Assembly: GCA_016287875.1 (NCBI GenBank)
Contig: JAEEXQ010000001.1
Location: 28,105 to 92,104 of the forward strand
Direction: 5' to 3'
From: Bacteroidales bacterium
GTDB taxonomy: Bacteria > Bacteroidota > Bacteroidia > Bacteroidales > UBA932
Length of the DNA stretch: 64,000 bases
A program made the position numbers and the translations under genes. This document shows, piece by piece, positions 7,553-17,402 of this stretch. The first letter of the stretch is position 1. The number at the start of each line of letters is the position of its first letter. The notes below the pieces were generated by a model, which was not told where the DNA came from, searched no databases, and saw only the letters and a program-made list of their open reading frames with translations.

Positions 7553-8921
7553 ATTCTTCAGGGAGGAACATCGGATCCCAGGCCGGGAGCATCGTAGGCT
7601 TCTGCTTGAGCAGGGCCTGGATTTCGGCGGGAACATATTTTTTCTCGACTACCAGGCGGAACATATACTCGTCGAACCATTCGTCGGTCATTATGATGCT
7701 GCCTTTGTACCCTGTGTCGCCCCAGCTGTTCTCAACCATCCATTTCTGGGGCACGCCGTCCTTGAGGTCGACCGCGATGAGTGTCATAGCGTGCGTGGAG
7801 GCGCTGGCGTGGGTGAGTATGCGCTGCTTCTTGTCCATGGTGTACTTGACTCCAAGAAGCGACTCATAGTCGAAATTCTTGAGGTCGCATATGCCGCGCT
7901 TGCGGTCGAGGAACTTGCCCACGTCGCAGGAGAAATACAAAGGATCCCCGCCCTTGATGGAGGCTATCGCCATCTTTTTGATGTCGTCCAGAGGAAGGTT
8001 TATGTACAACCAGTTGTGACCGTCGTAGCTGTGACGGTCGTATTCTATCTCGTACACCTTGCCGTATTCGCGTGCGGGGTCGTTCATCAGCATTATGTAG
8101 TTGTTCTGCAGGTCGAATCCCACGAACTCCTCGTAGAAACTGAGGGGCGTATAGGTCTTGGTGCTGATGATCTTGCCCTTGGCATCGCGGCAGGTCCATT
8201 CGAACTCGGTGGGAGGCTCTCCCAGGGTGAGGGCGAGGACACGGTAAATCTCTTTCAGCATCTCCACCTTCATCTTCTGAAGGTCCGCCTTCTTGGGAGC
8301 GTCGCGAAGCGCAAGGCCGTCCTGGCGAAGCAGGGTGGCGAGCTGCCCGCGGTATGCGGAGGTGCTGGTGGCGCTGAGGGATTCAGGGAATATCTCGGCC
8401 GGCACCACGCCATACTTGCTGATTATGTCGGCAACTCCGGTGAATGTGCCGCCGTCGCTGATGGGATGCGCGAAGAGCCAGTCCACAGTGCGGTCGTCGA
8501 AGGATTTGTCGCGGGTATCAATTACGGCCTGGAGGAAGAGGTTGGCCTTCTCCAGCTGGTCGTAGAAGAAGCAGTAATTCTGACTGAATTTGAAGGCACC
8601 GAGATTGAAACGCTCGATCGTGGATTCCCTGAGTATGTTGAGGCCGGTGAACAGCCAGCAGCGCCCGGAGGATTTTTGGTCGGTGCGTCCCTTGGTTTTG
8701 ATTTCGTCGGAGAAGTGGGTGTCTATCATCGCGACCCTTTCAAAGTTATGGGCGAGCACCGCCAGCGGAGCGGCGTTCATTGCATTGCGCAATGCTTTGT
8801 CGGTAGCGGTTCCTTCGTATCCTTTGCGGATTTCGCTCAGAGTGGCCTCGTCCAGGCCGCCTTTCTGCGCAAAGGCGCTGATGGAGAGCAGGGCCGTTGC
8901 GATAAAGAGAATCTTTTTCAT
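7551..8921 (-). CDS. pepC: Aminopeptidase C (C1B, bleomycin hydrolase family), exported
   Basis: This 456-residue papain-like cysteine peptidase has catalytic Cys in QKSSGRCWLF (near residue 88), His in STHAMTLIAVD (about residue 380) and Asn in VENSWGD (about residue 400). C1B enzymes trim N-terminal residues inside a self-compartmentalised hexamer. Unlike the cytosolic bacterial PepC proteins, this one starts with a cleavable signal peptide (MKKILFIATALLSISAFAQ), so it probably works in the periplasm, as in many Bacteroidales. It follows rmuC by 8 bases on the same strand, so the two are likely co-transcribed. Confidence 0.93.
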   Translation of the reverse strand: MKKILFIATALLSISAFAQKGGLDEATLSEIRKGYEGTATDKALRNAMNAAPLAVLAHNFERVAMIDTHFSDEIKTKGRTDQKSSGRCWLFTGLNILRESTIERFNLGAFKFSQNYCFFYDQLEKANLFLQAVIDTRDKSFDDRTVDWLFAHPISDGGTFTGVADIISKYGVVPAEIFPESLSATSTSAYRGQLATLLRQDGLALRDAPKKADLQKMKVEMLKEIYRVLALTLGEPPTEFEWTCRDAKGKIISTKTYTPLSFYEEFVGFDLQNNYIMLMNDPAREYGKVYEIEYDRHSYDGHNWLYINLPLDDIKKMAIASIKGGDPLYFSCDVGKFLDRKRGICDLKNFDYESLLGVKYTMDKKQRILTHASASTHAMTLIAVDLKDGVPQKWMVENSWGDTGYKGSIIMTDEWFDEYMFRLVVEKKYVPAEIQALLKQKPTMLPAWDPMFLPEE

Positions 8922-8929
8922 ATAAGAAC

Positions 8930-10210
8930 TTAGTTGTTGTCTTCTTCGTCCAATCCGTCGGAGAGCTGGCCGGGGATGATGGATTGCTTGCCGCCAATCA
9001 AGCGGCCGCCCGTCTTGAGGCTGGCATTGGAGCGCTTGCGGGTGGCTCCCAGCTTCTCCAGCTTGGCGATTTTCTTGACCACGCTCTGGTTGGATTCCTT
9101 GAGCAGGCGGGTGGATTCGCCGTAGCTGTCGCTCACGGCTTTGATCTTCTCGCCCATCTTCACATATTCGCCCATCCAGTTTTCGAGCACGCTCATAAGC
9201 TCGGAGGCCGTTTTGTAAACCTCCTGGATGTTGCGCTGCTGGTCGAACTGCCTCCAGGCAACCAATATCATATTGAGCACTATGGCCAGCGACATCTGGC
9301 TGACTATCAGCACACCCGCGTTCTTGGCCTGCTGCCAGAGCAGAGGCTCCTCCTCCTGCATCAGGCGGAAGGCATTCTCTATGGGGATGAACATCAGGTT
9401 GTAGTCTATCTTCTTGCGCCCCTCGGGGATGTAGGAAGCGTAGTCCTTGCCGCGGAGTTCGTCCACGTGCTTGCGTATGCTGGCGATGTGCTCTTTGGCG
9501 AGGCGGTTCCTCTCTTCCGGAGTGACTGCCTGGTTCCAGGCCACGAAGGCCGTGAGGCTCATCTTGGAGTCGATTATGACCTCCCCTCCGTCGGGATAAT
9601 GGACTATTACGTCGGGAATCAGGGTGCGACCGTCGTCACTCTTGATCTCGTGACCGAGTTCATCGCGTATGACTCCTTGCACGTCGAAGTTCACGCCTTC
9701 CTGCAGGCCGCTCTCGCGCAGCAGGTCCACCAGCAGCATCTCCCCGAAATCTCCCTGGGTCTTGCTCTGGCCGGTAATGGCGTCTGCAAGGGCCTGGGCC
9801 TGGTTGCCTACGGCCTTGCTCTGCTCGGAAAGGAGATGTATCATCTTTTCCATCGAGCCGCTGCGCTGGGCGTTCTTTTCGTCGGAACTCTTGACGCTTT
9901 CGCTGAACTCCTTGAACTTCTCCTGGATGGGCTTCAGGAGTTCGCCTACGCTCTCCGCGCTGGCCTTGCGGAAGTGCTCGCTGTTCTCGGCGCTGAGGGC
10001 CTTGAAAGCGTTGCGCATCTCCTCAAGCGACTTTGCCGCCTGGTCCTTCTGCTCCTTGATGCTGGCCTCGCGCTGCTCGTCCAGCTGCTTCTGTGCTTCC
10101 TTCTGGGCATCGAGCCTGGCAGCCAACGCCGCCTTGTCGGCGCTCAGTTTGATGACCGCCGCTATAGCCAACAGTGCTATTACTCCAAGTATTATAGTCA
10201 GAATGTCCAT
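8930..10210 (-). CDS. rmuC: DNA recombination protein RmuC
   Basis: RmuC proteins limit inversions between short inverted repeats and carry a PD-(D/E)XK-like nuclease fold. This one, 426 residues, has an N-terminal membrane helix (residues 3-22), a long Gln/Glu/Lys-rich coiled coil (about 25-110) and the conserved RmuC domain, including QGDFGEMLLVDLLRESGLQ, LIPDVIVHYPDG and IIDSKMSLTAF. I chose ATG 10210 because the membrane helix starts there; an in-frame TTG at 10228 adds six residues. A TATATTTG promoter element ends only four bases before this ATG, so the mRNA may be leaderless. Confidence 0.93.
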   Translation of the reverse strand: MDILTIILGVIALLAIAAVIKLSADKAALAARLDAQKEAQKQLDEQREASIKEQKDQAAKSLEEMRNAFKALSAENSEHFRKASAESVGELLKPIQEKFKEFSESVKSSDEKNAQRSGSMEKMIHLLSEQSKAVGNQAQALADAITGQSKTQGDFGEMLLVDLLRESGLQEGVNFDVQGVIRDELGHEIKSDDGRTLIPDVIVHYPDGGEVIIDSKMSLTAFVAWNQAVTPEERNRLAKEHIASIRKHVDELRGKDYASYIPEGRKKIDYNLMFIPIENAFRLMQEEEPLLWQQAKNAGVLIVSQMSLAIVLNMILVAWRQFDQQRNIQEVYKTASELMSVLENWMGEYVKMGEKIKAVSDSYGESTRLLKESNQSVVKKIAKLEKLGATRKRSNASLKTGGRLIGGKQSIIPGQLSDGLDEEDNN

Positions 10211-10214
10211 ATTT

Positions 10215-10222
10215 TTCAAATA
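10215..10222 (-). promoter_or_regulatory. -7 element of rmuC promoter
   Basis: TATATTTG on the minus strand, four bases from the chosen ATG. No clear -33 TTTG is visible. Confidence 0.55.
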
Positions 10223-10265
10223 TAGCAAATTAATTTGCTAACTTAGCGCAGCATTAATCTCACTT

Positions 10266-11231
10266 ATGAAAAAAATCTCTTTTCTCCTCCTGGCAGCTCT
10301 TGCCTTGTTTTCCTGTAAAAAGGGTCCTGAGTATGCCAACCGTGCCGATGCAATAGTTGCCCAGATCCATAATCCCTCTTCCAAGTACGTTGTGGTTGCC
10401 TGTCATCGTGGGGACTGGCGCAATTTTCCCGAGAATTCAATCCCTGCCATCGAAAGCGTTATCAAGATGGGGGCAGACATTATGGAACTTGACTTGAAGA
10501 TGACGGCGGATTCCGTACTCGTGCTCTCGCACGACGCCGACGTGAAGCGCTGCACCAATTTTTCCAAGGTCTTCGGCAAGGAAAAGAGCGCCAAGGTGGC
10601 GGACCTCAGCTACGAGGAAATCCGCAGGCTCAGTCTCAAACGTGCCCACGGTGTGGCCATAGACACCTTGCATATGCCTACCCTGAAAGAGGCCCTGCTT
10701 TGTTGCAAGGACCGCATCTGCGTAAATGTGGACCAGGGATATGAGTACTACGACCAGGTGCTTGCCATAAGCGAGGAACTGGGCGTGACCCGCCAGCTCC
10801 TTATCAAGGGAAAGAAACCGATCGAAGTAGTTGCCGCCCACGAGGCCGCCCACGCGGAAAAAATGATGTATATGCCCATAGTGGATATACAGAAGCCCCG
10901 GGGAAAGGCCCTCTTCGATTCTTATATGGAGCAGGGGGTGGTTCCCCTGGCTTACGAGGTTTGCTGGCAGGACAACTGCGACGGAACTTTCGGCGATGCT
11001 TGCGCCAAGATTCTTGCACAGGGGTCGAAGATATGGGTGAATACCATCTGGGCCAGCCTTTGCGGGGGAGACGGCAACGACGACGATGCCGCATATATGG
11101 CCAAGGATCCCGGAGAGGTTTATCAGCAGTATCTTGACAAGGGAGTCTCAATGATACAGACCGACCGTCCTGAATTGTTGATTGGCTGGCTTACCAGGAA
11201 AGGCCGCCACAAACTCAGCGGGTCTTTCTGA
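10266..11231 (+). CDS. Glycerophosphodiester phosphodiesterase family lipoprotein
   Basis: This 321-residue GDPD-family TIM-barrel enzyme would hydrolyse glycerophosphodiesters to glycerol-3-phosphate and an alcohol. Visible motifs are ACHRGDWRNFPENS (catalytic His, substrate Arg and Glu), MELDLKMTAD (metal ligands) and LSHDADVKR (second catalytic His). The N-terminus is a lipoprotein signal with lipobox LFSC, placing the enzyme in the envelope. Released glycerol-3-phosphate could be taken up by the GlpT-like antiporter at 1913-3394, although the genes are not linked. The 3' end overlaps the convergent permease gene by 17 bases. Confidence 0.92.
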   Translation: MKKISFLLLAALALFSCKKGPEYANRADAIVAQIHNPSSKYVVVACHRGDWRNFPENSIPAIESVIKMGADIMELDLKMTADSVLVLSHDADVKRCTNFSKVFGKEKSAKVADLSYEEIRRLSLKRAHGVAIDTLHMPTLKEALLCCKDRICVNVDQGYEYYDQVLAISEELGVTRQLLIKGKKPIEVVAAHEAAHAEKMMYMPIVDIQKPRGKALFDSYMEQGVVPLAYEVCWQDNCDGTFGDACAKILAQGSKIWVNTIWASLCGGDGNDDDAAYMAKDPGEVYQQYLDKGVSMIQTDRPELLIGWLTRKGRHKLSGSF

Positions 11232-12405
11232 GGACTGGCGCCACCGCCACAGCCAGCCCGATAAGCGCCACTCCGAAGGCGGATATCAGCACATCGCCCG
11301 GTTTGAGGATTACGGGGTATGCGTCCACTATGTAATTGCCCGGCATTTTCACCAGACCAAAATGCTGCTGGAGCAGGGTCAGGACCACTCCGGCCACTAC
11401 GCCAACGGCCATCCCCAGAAGGGAAATCAGCCATCCCTCCAGCACGAATATGCGGCGGATCAAGCTGTCGTCGGCTCCCATCGCGCGCAGGGTGGCCATA
11501 TCCTCCTCTTTCTCTATTATCAGCATCGACAGGGATCCGAATATGTTCAGGGCGATGATGATTACTATGAAGATGAGTATCAGGAAGATGGCGGCTTTCT
11601 CGTAGCGCATCATCTTGTAGAGGGCCTCATCCTGCATATAGCGGTCCTGTATGACGAAGGAATCTCCCATTTTTTCCCTGAGGGCACGCAGGAATCTGCG
11701 GGCGGCACGGTCGGAAAGGCCGTCGGCATAGCGTATCTCCACCGAACTGACCTCTTCGTAATAGCCCGTGAGCGAACGCATTACTCCTATGGGGAGAATG
11801 ATGGTACCGTCCACGCCGGCATTTGAACTTGCAGGGATGTCCAGCAGTTTCGAGGGGAACACTTCGGCGGTATGCAGGGATGCGGCGGGATTGGCGGGGG
11901 AGATGTGCCCGCTGCGGTCAGGATACCAGAGCTGCAGGGGAGACAGCAGTTTGGGATTGATCCCTATCTTCCAGGCGAAGTCCTTGCTGACCACGGCCAG
12001 CTTGATATCCCCTCGCTTGAGTTCCAGGTCATTCTCCTCGGCATATACATCATCCACGCCCTTGGCGTTCACGACACTCTGCTTGCCATCGTAGGACGCA
12101 TATACTTTGTCGGCGATTATGCTGGAGATGCTGCCGGCTTCGGGAGCGTTGTACAGCCAGTCGAACGCAGGCCCTTCGGGGATGAATACCTTCCCCTCGG
12201 CGGGGACTATGCGCAGGTCGGCCTCCAACGCAGAGAGATTATCCTTTATTATGCCGTTGAAACCATTGAATACCGACAGCACCATTATCAGCGCTGCGGT
12301 GCCTATAGCCATACCGGCCGCACTTATCGCAGATATAAGATTGATCACTCCGTGTGATTTCTTTGCGAAAAGATAGCGGCCGGCTATGTACAGAGGCAGT
12401 TTCAC
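11215..12405 (-). CDS. FtsX/LolC-E family ABC transporter permease
   Basis: This 396-residue membrane protein has the MacB/FtsX topology: one N-terminal transmembrane helix (about 20-45, ending SVFNGFNGI), a periplasmic MacB-PCD domain (about 50-240), then three helices. The LolE-like start YIAGRYLFAKKSHGVINLIS suggests a role in moving lipoproteins from the inner membrane. No ATPase gene is adjacent, so the partner must be elsewhere. Its start overlaps the rbfA stop by 4 bases, and it lies at the end of a tyrS-rbfA-permease transcript. Confidence 0.88.
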   Translation of the reverse strand: MKLPLYIAGRYLFAKKSHGVINLISAISAAGMAIGTAALIMVLSVFNGFNGIIKDNLSALEADLRIVPAEGKVFIPEGPAFDWLYNAPEAGSISSIIADKVYASYDGKQSVVNAKGVDDVYAEENDLELKRGDIKLAVVSKDFAWKIGINPKLLSPLQLWYPDRSGHISPANPAASLHTAEVFPSKLLDIPASSNAGVDGTIILPIGVMRSLTGYYEEVSSVEIRYADGLSDRAARRFLRALREKMGDSFVIQDRYMQDEALYKMMRYEKAAIFLILIFIVIIIALNIFGSLSMLIIEKEEDMATLRAMGADDSLIRRIFVLEGWLISLLGMAVGVVAGVVLTLLQQHFGLVKMPGNYIVDAYPVILKPGDVLISAFGVALIGLAVAVAPVLRKTR

Positions 12406-12749
12406 TTTTTGAGAAGCTCTTCTATGTGCTCGGCGTAGTCGATGGACGTATCGAGATAGAAGGCCAGCTCGGGAACTATGCGCAGCTGCTTGGCAACCTT
12501 GCGCCCGAGTTCTCCGCGGAGTGCGCGGTTCTGGTCCTGGAGGCTGAACATCACTTCCGACTGCTTCTCGGAAGGGAAGATGCTTACATAGACCTTGGCA
12601 AGGGAGAGGTCGGGGCTGATGCGCACTTCGCTCACGCTTACCATAGCTCCGCCGAAGGCGGCCATACCCTTGCTACGGATGATTTCCGCAAGGTCTTTCT
12701 GTATTTCGCGGGCAACTTTGAGCTGCCTTGTGGAAGGAGCTTTTTCCAT
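12402..12749 (-). CDS. rbfA: 30S ribosome-binding factor A
   Basis: RbfA is a KH-fold protein needed for late 30S maturation and 16S 5'-end processing. This 115-residue protein has the family pattern: TRQLKVAREIQKDLAEII at the start, VSVSEVRISPDLSLAKVYVS in the middle and LRIVPELAFYLDTSIDYAEHI near the end. It starts two bases after the tyrS stop and overlaps the permease gene by four bases. Confidence 0.95.
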   Translation of the reverse strand: MEKAPSTRQLKVAREIQKDLAEIIRSKGMAAFGGAMVSVSEVRISPDLSLAKVYVSIFPSEKQSEVMFSLQDQNRALRGELGRKVAKQLRIVPELAFYLDTSIDYAEHIEELLKK

Positions 12750-12751
12750 AA

Positions 12752-14041
12752 TTACTTTACGATGATTATATAGTAGTCCTTCTTTCCCTTCTGGGCGAGG
12801 ATGTACTTGCCGTCGATGATGTCGGCTTCGCTGACCTGCCCGGCAGGGTCGGTAAACTTATCTTTGTTGATGCTGACTCCGTTGCCCTGGATCATCTTGC
12901 GGGCCTCACCCTTGGAAGGGAAGACCGAAGTCTCCACGGCCAGAAAATCCTGGATGGGGCAGGGGAGTTTGTCCTTGGAGACCTCGAAGGTGGGTACGCC
13001 GTCGAATACTGCAAGGAAGGTGCGCTCGTCGAGCTTGCGCAGATCCTCCGAAGTGCTCTTGCCGAAGAGCATCTGGGAGGCGGCCACCGCATTCTCGTAT
13101 TCCTTCTCGCCGTGCACCATTATGGTGACTTCCTTGGCAAGGAGTTTCTGGAGAGTCCTGCGTCCGGGATCGGCGCGGTGCTCTTCGATGGCGGCTTCGA
13201 TTACGGAGCGCTCCAGCATAGTGAAGATCTTGATGTAGCGCTCGGCATCGTCGTCGCTGACGTTCAGCCAGAACTGATAGAACTGGTAGGGCGTGGTTCG
13301 CTCGGCATCGAGCCAGATGTTGCCTTTCTCGGTCTTGCCGAACTTGCCGCCGTCGCTCTTGGTGATAAGAGGGCAGGTGAGGGCGTAGGCATCCTTGCCG
13401 AGCACCTTGCGTATGAGCTCGGTGCCGGTGGTGATATTGCCCCACTGATCCGCTCCTCCGAGCTGCAGCTGCACGCCCTTATGCTCGAAGAGATAGAGGA
13501 AATCGTAGCCCTGGAGCAGCTGGTATGTGAATTCGGTGAAGGACATTCCCTCGCTGGAATCGCGGCTGAGGCGCTTCTTTACGGAATCCTTGCTCATCAT
13601 ATAGTTCACGGTGATGAGCTTGCCGATATCGCGGGTGAAGTTGATGAAGGTATAGTCCTTCATCCAGTCATAGTTGTTCACCAGTTCGGCCTTGTTGGGA
13701 GCGTCTGATTCGAAGTCGAGGAACTTGCCTAGCTGGGCCTTGATGCAGGATACGTTGTGGGCAAGGGTCTTCTCGTCCAGAAGGTTGCGCTCGGCGCTCT
13801 TCATCGAAGGGTCGCCAATCATTCCGGTGGCGCCGCCGACCAGGGCGTAGGGCTTGTTGCCGCAAGCCTGGAAGTGCTTCAATATCATTATGCTCACGAG
13901 GTGTCCTATATGGAGGGAGTCCCCTGTAGGGTCGATTCCGACATAGGCGGACATAGGCCCTTTAGCCAGCTCTTCTTCGGTCCCGGGGGTGATATCGTGT
14001 ATCATCCCGCGCCATTTCAGTTCTTCTACAAAATTCTTCAT
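12752..14041 (-). CDS. tyrS: Tyrosine--tRNA ligase
   Basis: This 429-residue class I synthetase charges tRNA-Tyr. It has the HIGH-type signature SLHIGHL (near residue 45), the KMSKS-equivalent KFGKT in [16 protein letters not shown] (about residue 235), and a C-terminal S4 RNA-binding domain (last 65 residues, with [16 protein letters not shown]). The open frame runs upstream to 14692, opposite tpiA, but homology begins at [20 protein letters not shown], so I set the start at 14041. It heads a tyrS-rbfA-permease unit. Confidence 0.96.
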   Translation of the reverse strand: MKNFVEELKWRGMIHDITPGTEEELAKGPMSAYVGIDPTGDSLHIGHLVSIMILKHFQACGNKPYALVGGATGMIGDPSMKSAERNLLDEKTLAHNVSCIKAQLGKFLDFESDAPNKAELVNNYDWMKDYTFINFTRDIGKLITVNYMMSKDSVKKRLSRDSSEGMSFTEFTYQLLQGYDFLYLFEHKGVQLQLGGADQWGNITTGTELIRKVLGKDAYALTCPLITKSDGGKFGKTEKGNIWLDAERTTPYQFYQFWLNVSDDDAERYIKIFTMLERSVIEAAIEEHRADPGRRTLQKLLAKEVTIMVHGEKEYENAVAASQMLFGKSTSEDLRKLDERTFLAVFDGVPTFEVSKDKLPCPIQDFLAVETSVFPSKGEARKMIQGNGVSINKDKFTDPAGQVSEADIIDGKYILAQKGKKDYYIIIVK

Positions 14042-14083
14042 CGAATGATTATCTAATATCCTACAAATTTGGCTATTTATTAG

Positions 14084-14091
14084 TAAATTTG
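14084..14091 (+). promoter_or_regulatory. -7 element of tpiA promoter
   Basis: TAAATTTG, 37 bases before the tpiA ATG. A clear -33 box is not visible at the standard spacing. Confidence 0.6.
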
Positions 14092-14128
14092 CAACCTTAA
14101 AACAAAGAGAACTATTAATTATCAAGAT

Positions 14129-14884
14129 ATGAGAAAGAAAATCGTTGCAGGAAACTGGAAGATGAACACCACAGTTCCCGAGGGCGTACAGCTCGCCAAA
14201 GAAGTCGTTGAAAAAGCCAAGGAAGTCCCCGCAGGCGTCGGCCTGATCGTGGCCACTCCTTTCACCCATCTCTGCTCCGTGGCAGAGGTCGTGAAGGGTA
14301 CCCGCGTCGAGCTTTCCGCACAGAATTGCGCCGACAGGGAGAAGGGTGCATACACCGGAGAGGTTTCCGTCGGCATGCTCGTCTCCACGGGAGCACAGTG
14401 GACCATACTCGGCCACTCCGAGCGCCGTCAGTATTACGGTGAGACCGATGCCAAGCTCGTCGAGAAAGTCAAGCTCGCACTTGCCGCTGGCCTCAAGGTC
14501 ATCCTCTGCGTCGGCGAGAATCTCGACGAGCGCGAGGCCGGCAAGCACTTCGACGTGGTTACCGCCCAGACCGAGAACGTCCTCTTCAACTTCACTGCCG
14601 AGGATATGAAGAACATCGTCGTAGCCTACGAGCCCGTATGGGCCATCGGTACCGGCAAGACCGCTACCGCCGAGCAGGCCGAGGAAATTCACGCTTGCAT
14701 CCGCAAGGTCCTCGCCGGCAAGTTCGGTGCCCAGGTCGCTGACGACACTACCATCCTCTACGGTGGCAGCTGCAAGCCTTCCAACGCCAAGGAGCTCTTC
14801 GCACAGCCCGACATCGACGGTGGCCTCATCGGCGGCGCCGCCCTCAAAGCTGAGGACTTCATCGGAATCGCCCTCTCCTTCTAG
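14129..14884 (+). CDS. tpiA: Triosephosphate isomerase
   Basis: This 251-residue glycolytic TIM barrel interconverts dihydroxyacetone phosphate and glyceraldehyde-3-phosphate. Visible motifs are [14 protein letters not shown] (active-site Asn and Lys), [13 protein letters not shown] (catalytic His), [14 protein letters not shown] (catalytic Glu and mobile loop) and [13 protein letters not shown] (phosphate site). It is divergent from tyrS and followed by a convergent lipoprotein gene. Codon use is strongly biased to C-ending codons, consistent with high expression. Confidence 0.98.
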   Translation: MRKKIVAGNWKMNTTVPEGVQLAKEVVEKAKEVPAGVGLIVATPFTHLCSVAEVVKGTRVELSAQNCADREKGAYTGEVSVGMLVSTGAQWTILGHSERRQYYGETDAKLVEKVKLALAAGLKVILCVGENLDEREAGKHFDVVTAQTENVLFNFTAEDMKNIVVAYEPVWAIGTGKTATAEQAEEIHACIRKVLAGKFGAQVADDTTILYGGSCKPSNAKELFAQPDIDGGLIGGAALKAEDFIGIALSF

Positions 14885-14894
14885 TCTGTTGGGA

Positions 14895-15296
14895 TTAATC
14901 CAAGGTCTGAACCACCACGGCTATCCTGGAGGATGAAGACCAGAGCCAGATTTTTCCGCCTTCGAACTTCAATGCTTCGAAGGCGGTTTTCTTGCTGTGC
15001 AGGTCGTCGCCGGTAGTCCAGGAGGCGACGCCGTTCACACTCTGCCCCACGCGGCCGGGCATCTCGTCGAGGCGCAGCATATAGAAATCCGACATATTGT
15101 CGCTGTGCACCCGGAATTCGTATTTGTCCGGGTTGTAGCTTATCTGGCAGGTCAGCGGATCATACAGGAAGGTGATATAGCCTTTTATCTCCATACGCAA
15201 GGTGGAGTTCAGCTTGAAGTCGTCCGACACGTGGCTCTTCCTGCAACCGGTGAAGGCCGCAAGCATCAGGACCAATATGAGGAACAGCTTTCTCAT
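14895..15296 (-). CDS. Hypothetical lipoprotein
   Basis: This 133-residue protein begins with a lipoprotein signal ([18 protein letters not shown]). The mature part is short, probably beta-rich, and contains no motif I recognise. Its start overlaps the M6 peptidase stop by 4 bases, so the two are co-translated. A role linked to the protease (anchor, inhibitor or substrate) is possible but unsupported. Confidence 0.75.
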   Translation of the reverse strand: MRKLFLILVLMLAAFTGCRKSHVSDDFKLNSTLRMEIKGYITFLYDPLTCQISYNPDKYEFRVHSDNMSDFYMLRLDEMPGRVGQSVNGVASWTTGDDLHSKKTAFEALKFEGGKIWLWSSSSRIAVVVQTLD

Positions 15297-16960
15297 CTTA
15301 CGAGTATCTCCTTGATTATTATTTCTTTGGAGCCGTCGGCATTGGTGATTTCCGCTTTCAGCGTCCCGCTATCGGGGATGGTCCATAGGCCGTCGGGGCC
15401 GGTACTTATCTGCCGCCCGTTGAACGACCATTCTACTTCCTCGTCCACGCTGTTGTAGACCACCAGCGGAATGGCGCTGCCGGCCTTGAAACTGCCGTCG
15501 GAGTTGCGCTCGGTCTCCCCGAGATATATGAAACGGAAAATATCCTTACGGTATATCCTTGTGGTGAAACTGCCGCTGACCTCGAAGACGGAACCGTCGC
15601 TGTAGGAAACGGTGGTGGTGAAGCTGTAGCTGGTGCGGGGGTTCAGGCCCTGTATTGTATAGCAGCAGCTGCCGTCGTCGGCGGCCTGCACCTGGGCGCT
15701 GCCCACAGACGTTCCCTGAGTGAACCATTCTATACGGCAGTCTTCCACGCTGCCAAGATCCTTCGATACTGACCAGGCTATGATGGCGCTGCTCTGGAAT
15801 ACCGATATTCCATCTATGCGCACGGGCTCCAGTACCTTGAAGGAGATATTGCCGCCCGCATCGGTGCTTATGCCGGTGAGCGCGAACCTGCCGGGGCTGA
15901 ACGAGGCTGCTCCGTCCTTCGGAGAAAAGACGATCTCGGCGCAGGGATGCTGAGGATTGCAGTTTATCTGGTTGAGCTGCCATCTTTCCAGGGCCTTGAG
16001 CGTCCTCTGGTAATAGGTAGAGAAGCCCGAGGGGGAATCCGACTTATCTATCTTGTAGATGTACATTCCCTCTCCGCCTATGAAGGCGTCATTTCCCTGG
16101 GCCCTCCGGTTCTCCAGGAGCCAGTATTTGTTCCCGTCGGAGGAAGGCATCTTGCAATACTGTCCACTGGGATGCAGAGGTTCGAGGGAGTAGGTCCCGC
16201 AGGTGTCGATGACCGTGCAGTGCCCTATTCCGAGCATTTCCCTTTCTATGGAATTCAGATAAGGGGGAGTGTGGCCCCCGTCGTTTTCCAGGCCTATGTC
16301 CATCAGGCTGGTTGCCCCCAGTCCGGGATGGACTCCGCCGCTGGACTCGCCGTCGGTATCATACATATCCTTGAGCCCGAGTATGTGCCCGAATTCGTGG
16401 GCCAGCAGCCCTATCCCCGACACTTTGCCGTCAGCCCCCAGTTCCGGTGCCATTGCGAAGGCGGTGAGACGTGGCCTGAGACCGGAAGGAATCTCGTTCT
16501 CGCCCAGCTCCACGTACTGCGGCCACATCTGGTCCGGGCCTCCGCCGGCCGATTCCGCCACTCCGGCGGTGATGAATATCAGATGGTTGAGGGATCCGTC
16601 GGCATTCTCGTAGGGCGAGAAATCCATCCTGCTGCTGAGGGAACGGTATATGCCGGATGCCATCTTGTAGGCATAGGCATCGCGGCGGTGGGATGCATTC
16701 GCCCCGAAATAAGCATAGCTGTTGCCGGCGGACACCACTTGGTGAACGTCGAATACGAATTTCGTGCTGTCGGAAAACTGCGGTTCCAAATAGGCCTTGA
16801 GGGCTCCCGCCAGGCTGTCTATGGTAGAGATGGGTGTGCTGAAATGCAAGTCGGTGAATTCCACCGGGATAATGAGCGTCCTGTGCTGCTTCTGGCCATA
16901 TGCCCCGTGCATAATGCACAGCAGGGCACACGTCAGGCTTATGGTCAGTACACGCTTCAT
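15293..16960 (-). CDS. M6 family (immune inhibitor A-like) secreted metalloprotease
   Basis: This 555-residue protein has a signal peptide (MKRVLTISLTCALLCIMHGAYG). The M6 zinc site is AHEFGHILGLKDMYD near residue 190 (HExxHxxGxxD type), followed by the downstream ATSLMDIG Met-turn. Residues about 375-470 resemble a fibronectin type III-like domain, and the last 70 residues form another small beta domain ending [11 protein letters not shown], possibly a degenerate sorting signal. M6 peptidases are extracellular. The target is unknown. It lies upstream of, and overlaps, the lipoprotein gene. Confidence 0.88.
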   Translation of the reverse strand: MKRVLTISLTCALLCIMHGAYGQKQHRTLIIPVEFTDLHFSTPISTIDSLAGALKAYLEPQFSDSTKFVFDVHQVVSAGNSYAYFGANASHRRDAYAYKMASGIYRSLSSRMDFSPYENADGSLNHLIFITAGVAESAGGGPDQMWPQYVELGENEIPSGLRPRLTAFAMAPELGADGKVSGIGLLAHEFGHILGLKDMYDTDGESSGGVHPGLGATSLMDIGLENDGGHTPPYLNSIEREMLGIGHCTVIDTCGTYSLEPLHPSGQYCKMPSSDGNKYWLLENRRAQGNDAFIGGEGMYIYKIDKSDSPSGFSTYYQRTLKALERWQLNQINCNPQHPCAEIVFSPKDGAASFSPGRFALTGISTDAGGNISFKVLEPVRIDGISVFQSSAIIAWSVSKDLGSVEDCRIEWFTQGTSVGSAQVQAADDGSCCYTIQGLNPRTSYSFTTTVSYSDGSVFEVSGSFTTRIYRKDIFRFIYLGETERNSDGSFKAGSAIPLVVYNSVDEEVEWSFNGRQISTGPDGLWTIPDSGTLKAEITNADGSKEIIIKEILVR

Positions 16961-16984
16961 GCCCTAAAGATACTAAAAGACATA

Positions 16985-17018
16985 TAAAAAAGCAAAGGGC
17001 CGCTAGCCTCACGGCCCT
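16985..17018 (-). terminator. Terminator of the Hc1-like gene
   Basis: Read on the minus strand, AGGGCCG/CGGCCCT forms a 7 bp stem with a 9-base loop, followed by TTGCTTTTTTA. It ends the histone-like transcript. Confidence 0.75.
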
Positions 17019-17108
17019 CGACCCTTAGACGTGTACTAAAACCTAAACCTACAACAAAGATGCAGGTGGTTTTAGAAACGCTGCATAAATTTTTAAGAAA
17101 TATTCAAA

Positions 17109-17285
17109 TTATTTCTTAGCTTCTGCTACAGAAACCTGACGGAACTCCTTGAGGTCCTTCATGAGTGCGAGAGCGGCCTTACGTGCGCGGGCACCGGCAG
17201 CCTTGTTTCCCTTAACGATCTGAGCCTCGGCGTTCACCTGGAATTCAGCGATTTCGGCATTGATTTTTTCAACAAGCTTTTTCAT
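17109..17285 (-). CDS. Histone H1-like (Hc1 family) nucleoid protein
   Basis: This 58-codon gene encodes MKKLVEKINAEIAEFQVNAE and continues through AQIVKGNKAAGARARKAALA to LKEFRQVSVAEAKK. That is the pattern of the small Lys/Ala-rich Hc1-like proteins found across Bacteroidota, which resemble the chlamydial histone H1 homologue and probably bind DNA non-specifically. It has an 80-90 base leader, a -7 element near 17379 on the minus strand and its own terminator, so it is monocistronic. Confidence 0.9.
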   Translation of the reverse strand: MKKLVEKINAEIAEFQVNAEAQIVKGNKAAGARARKAALALMKDLKEFRQVSVAEAKK

Positions 17286-17402
17286 TTCTGTTTGATTTAA
17301 AGGTTTATAAAATAGTACTGTTGCGTGTTTTCTCTTATGCGAGTGGCAAGATAATCAATAACTTAATGATTTGCAAAGGTTTTTTTAAAAAAATGTGCTT
17401 TT

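Noticed and set aside
14042-14128. T-box or attenuator upstream of tyrS
   Set aside because: The tyrS-tpiA interval is under 90 bases, with no T-box sequence or terminator-antiterminator pair.
12752-14692. 646-residue version of TyrS
   Set aside because: The extra 217 residues run opposite tpiA and have no similarity; the normal TyrS start is at 14041.
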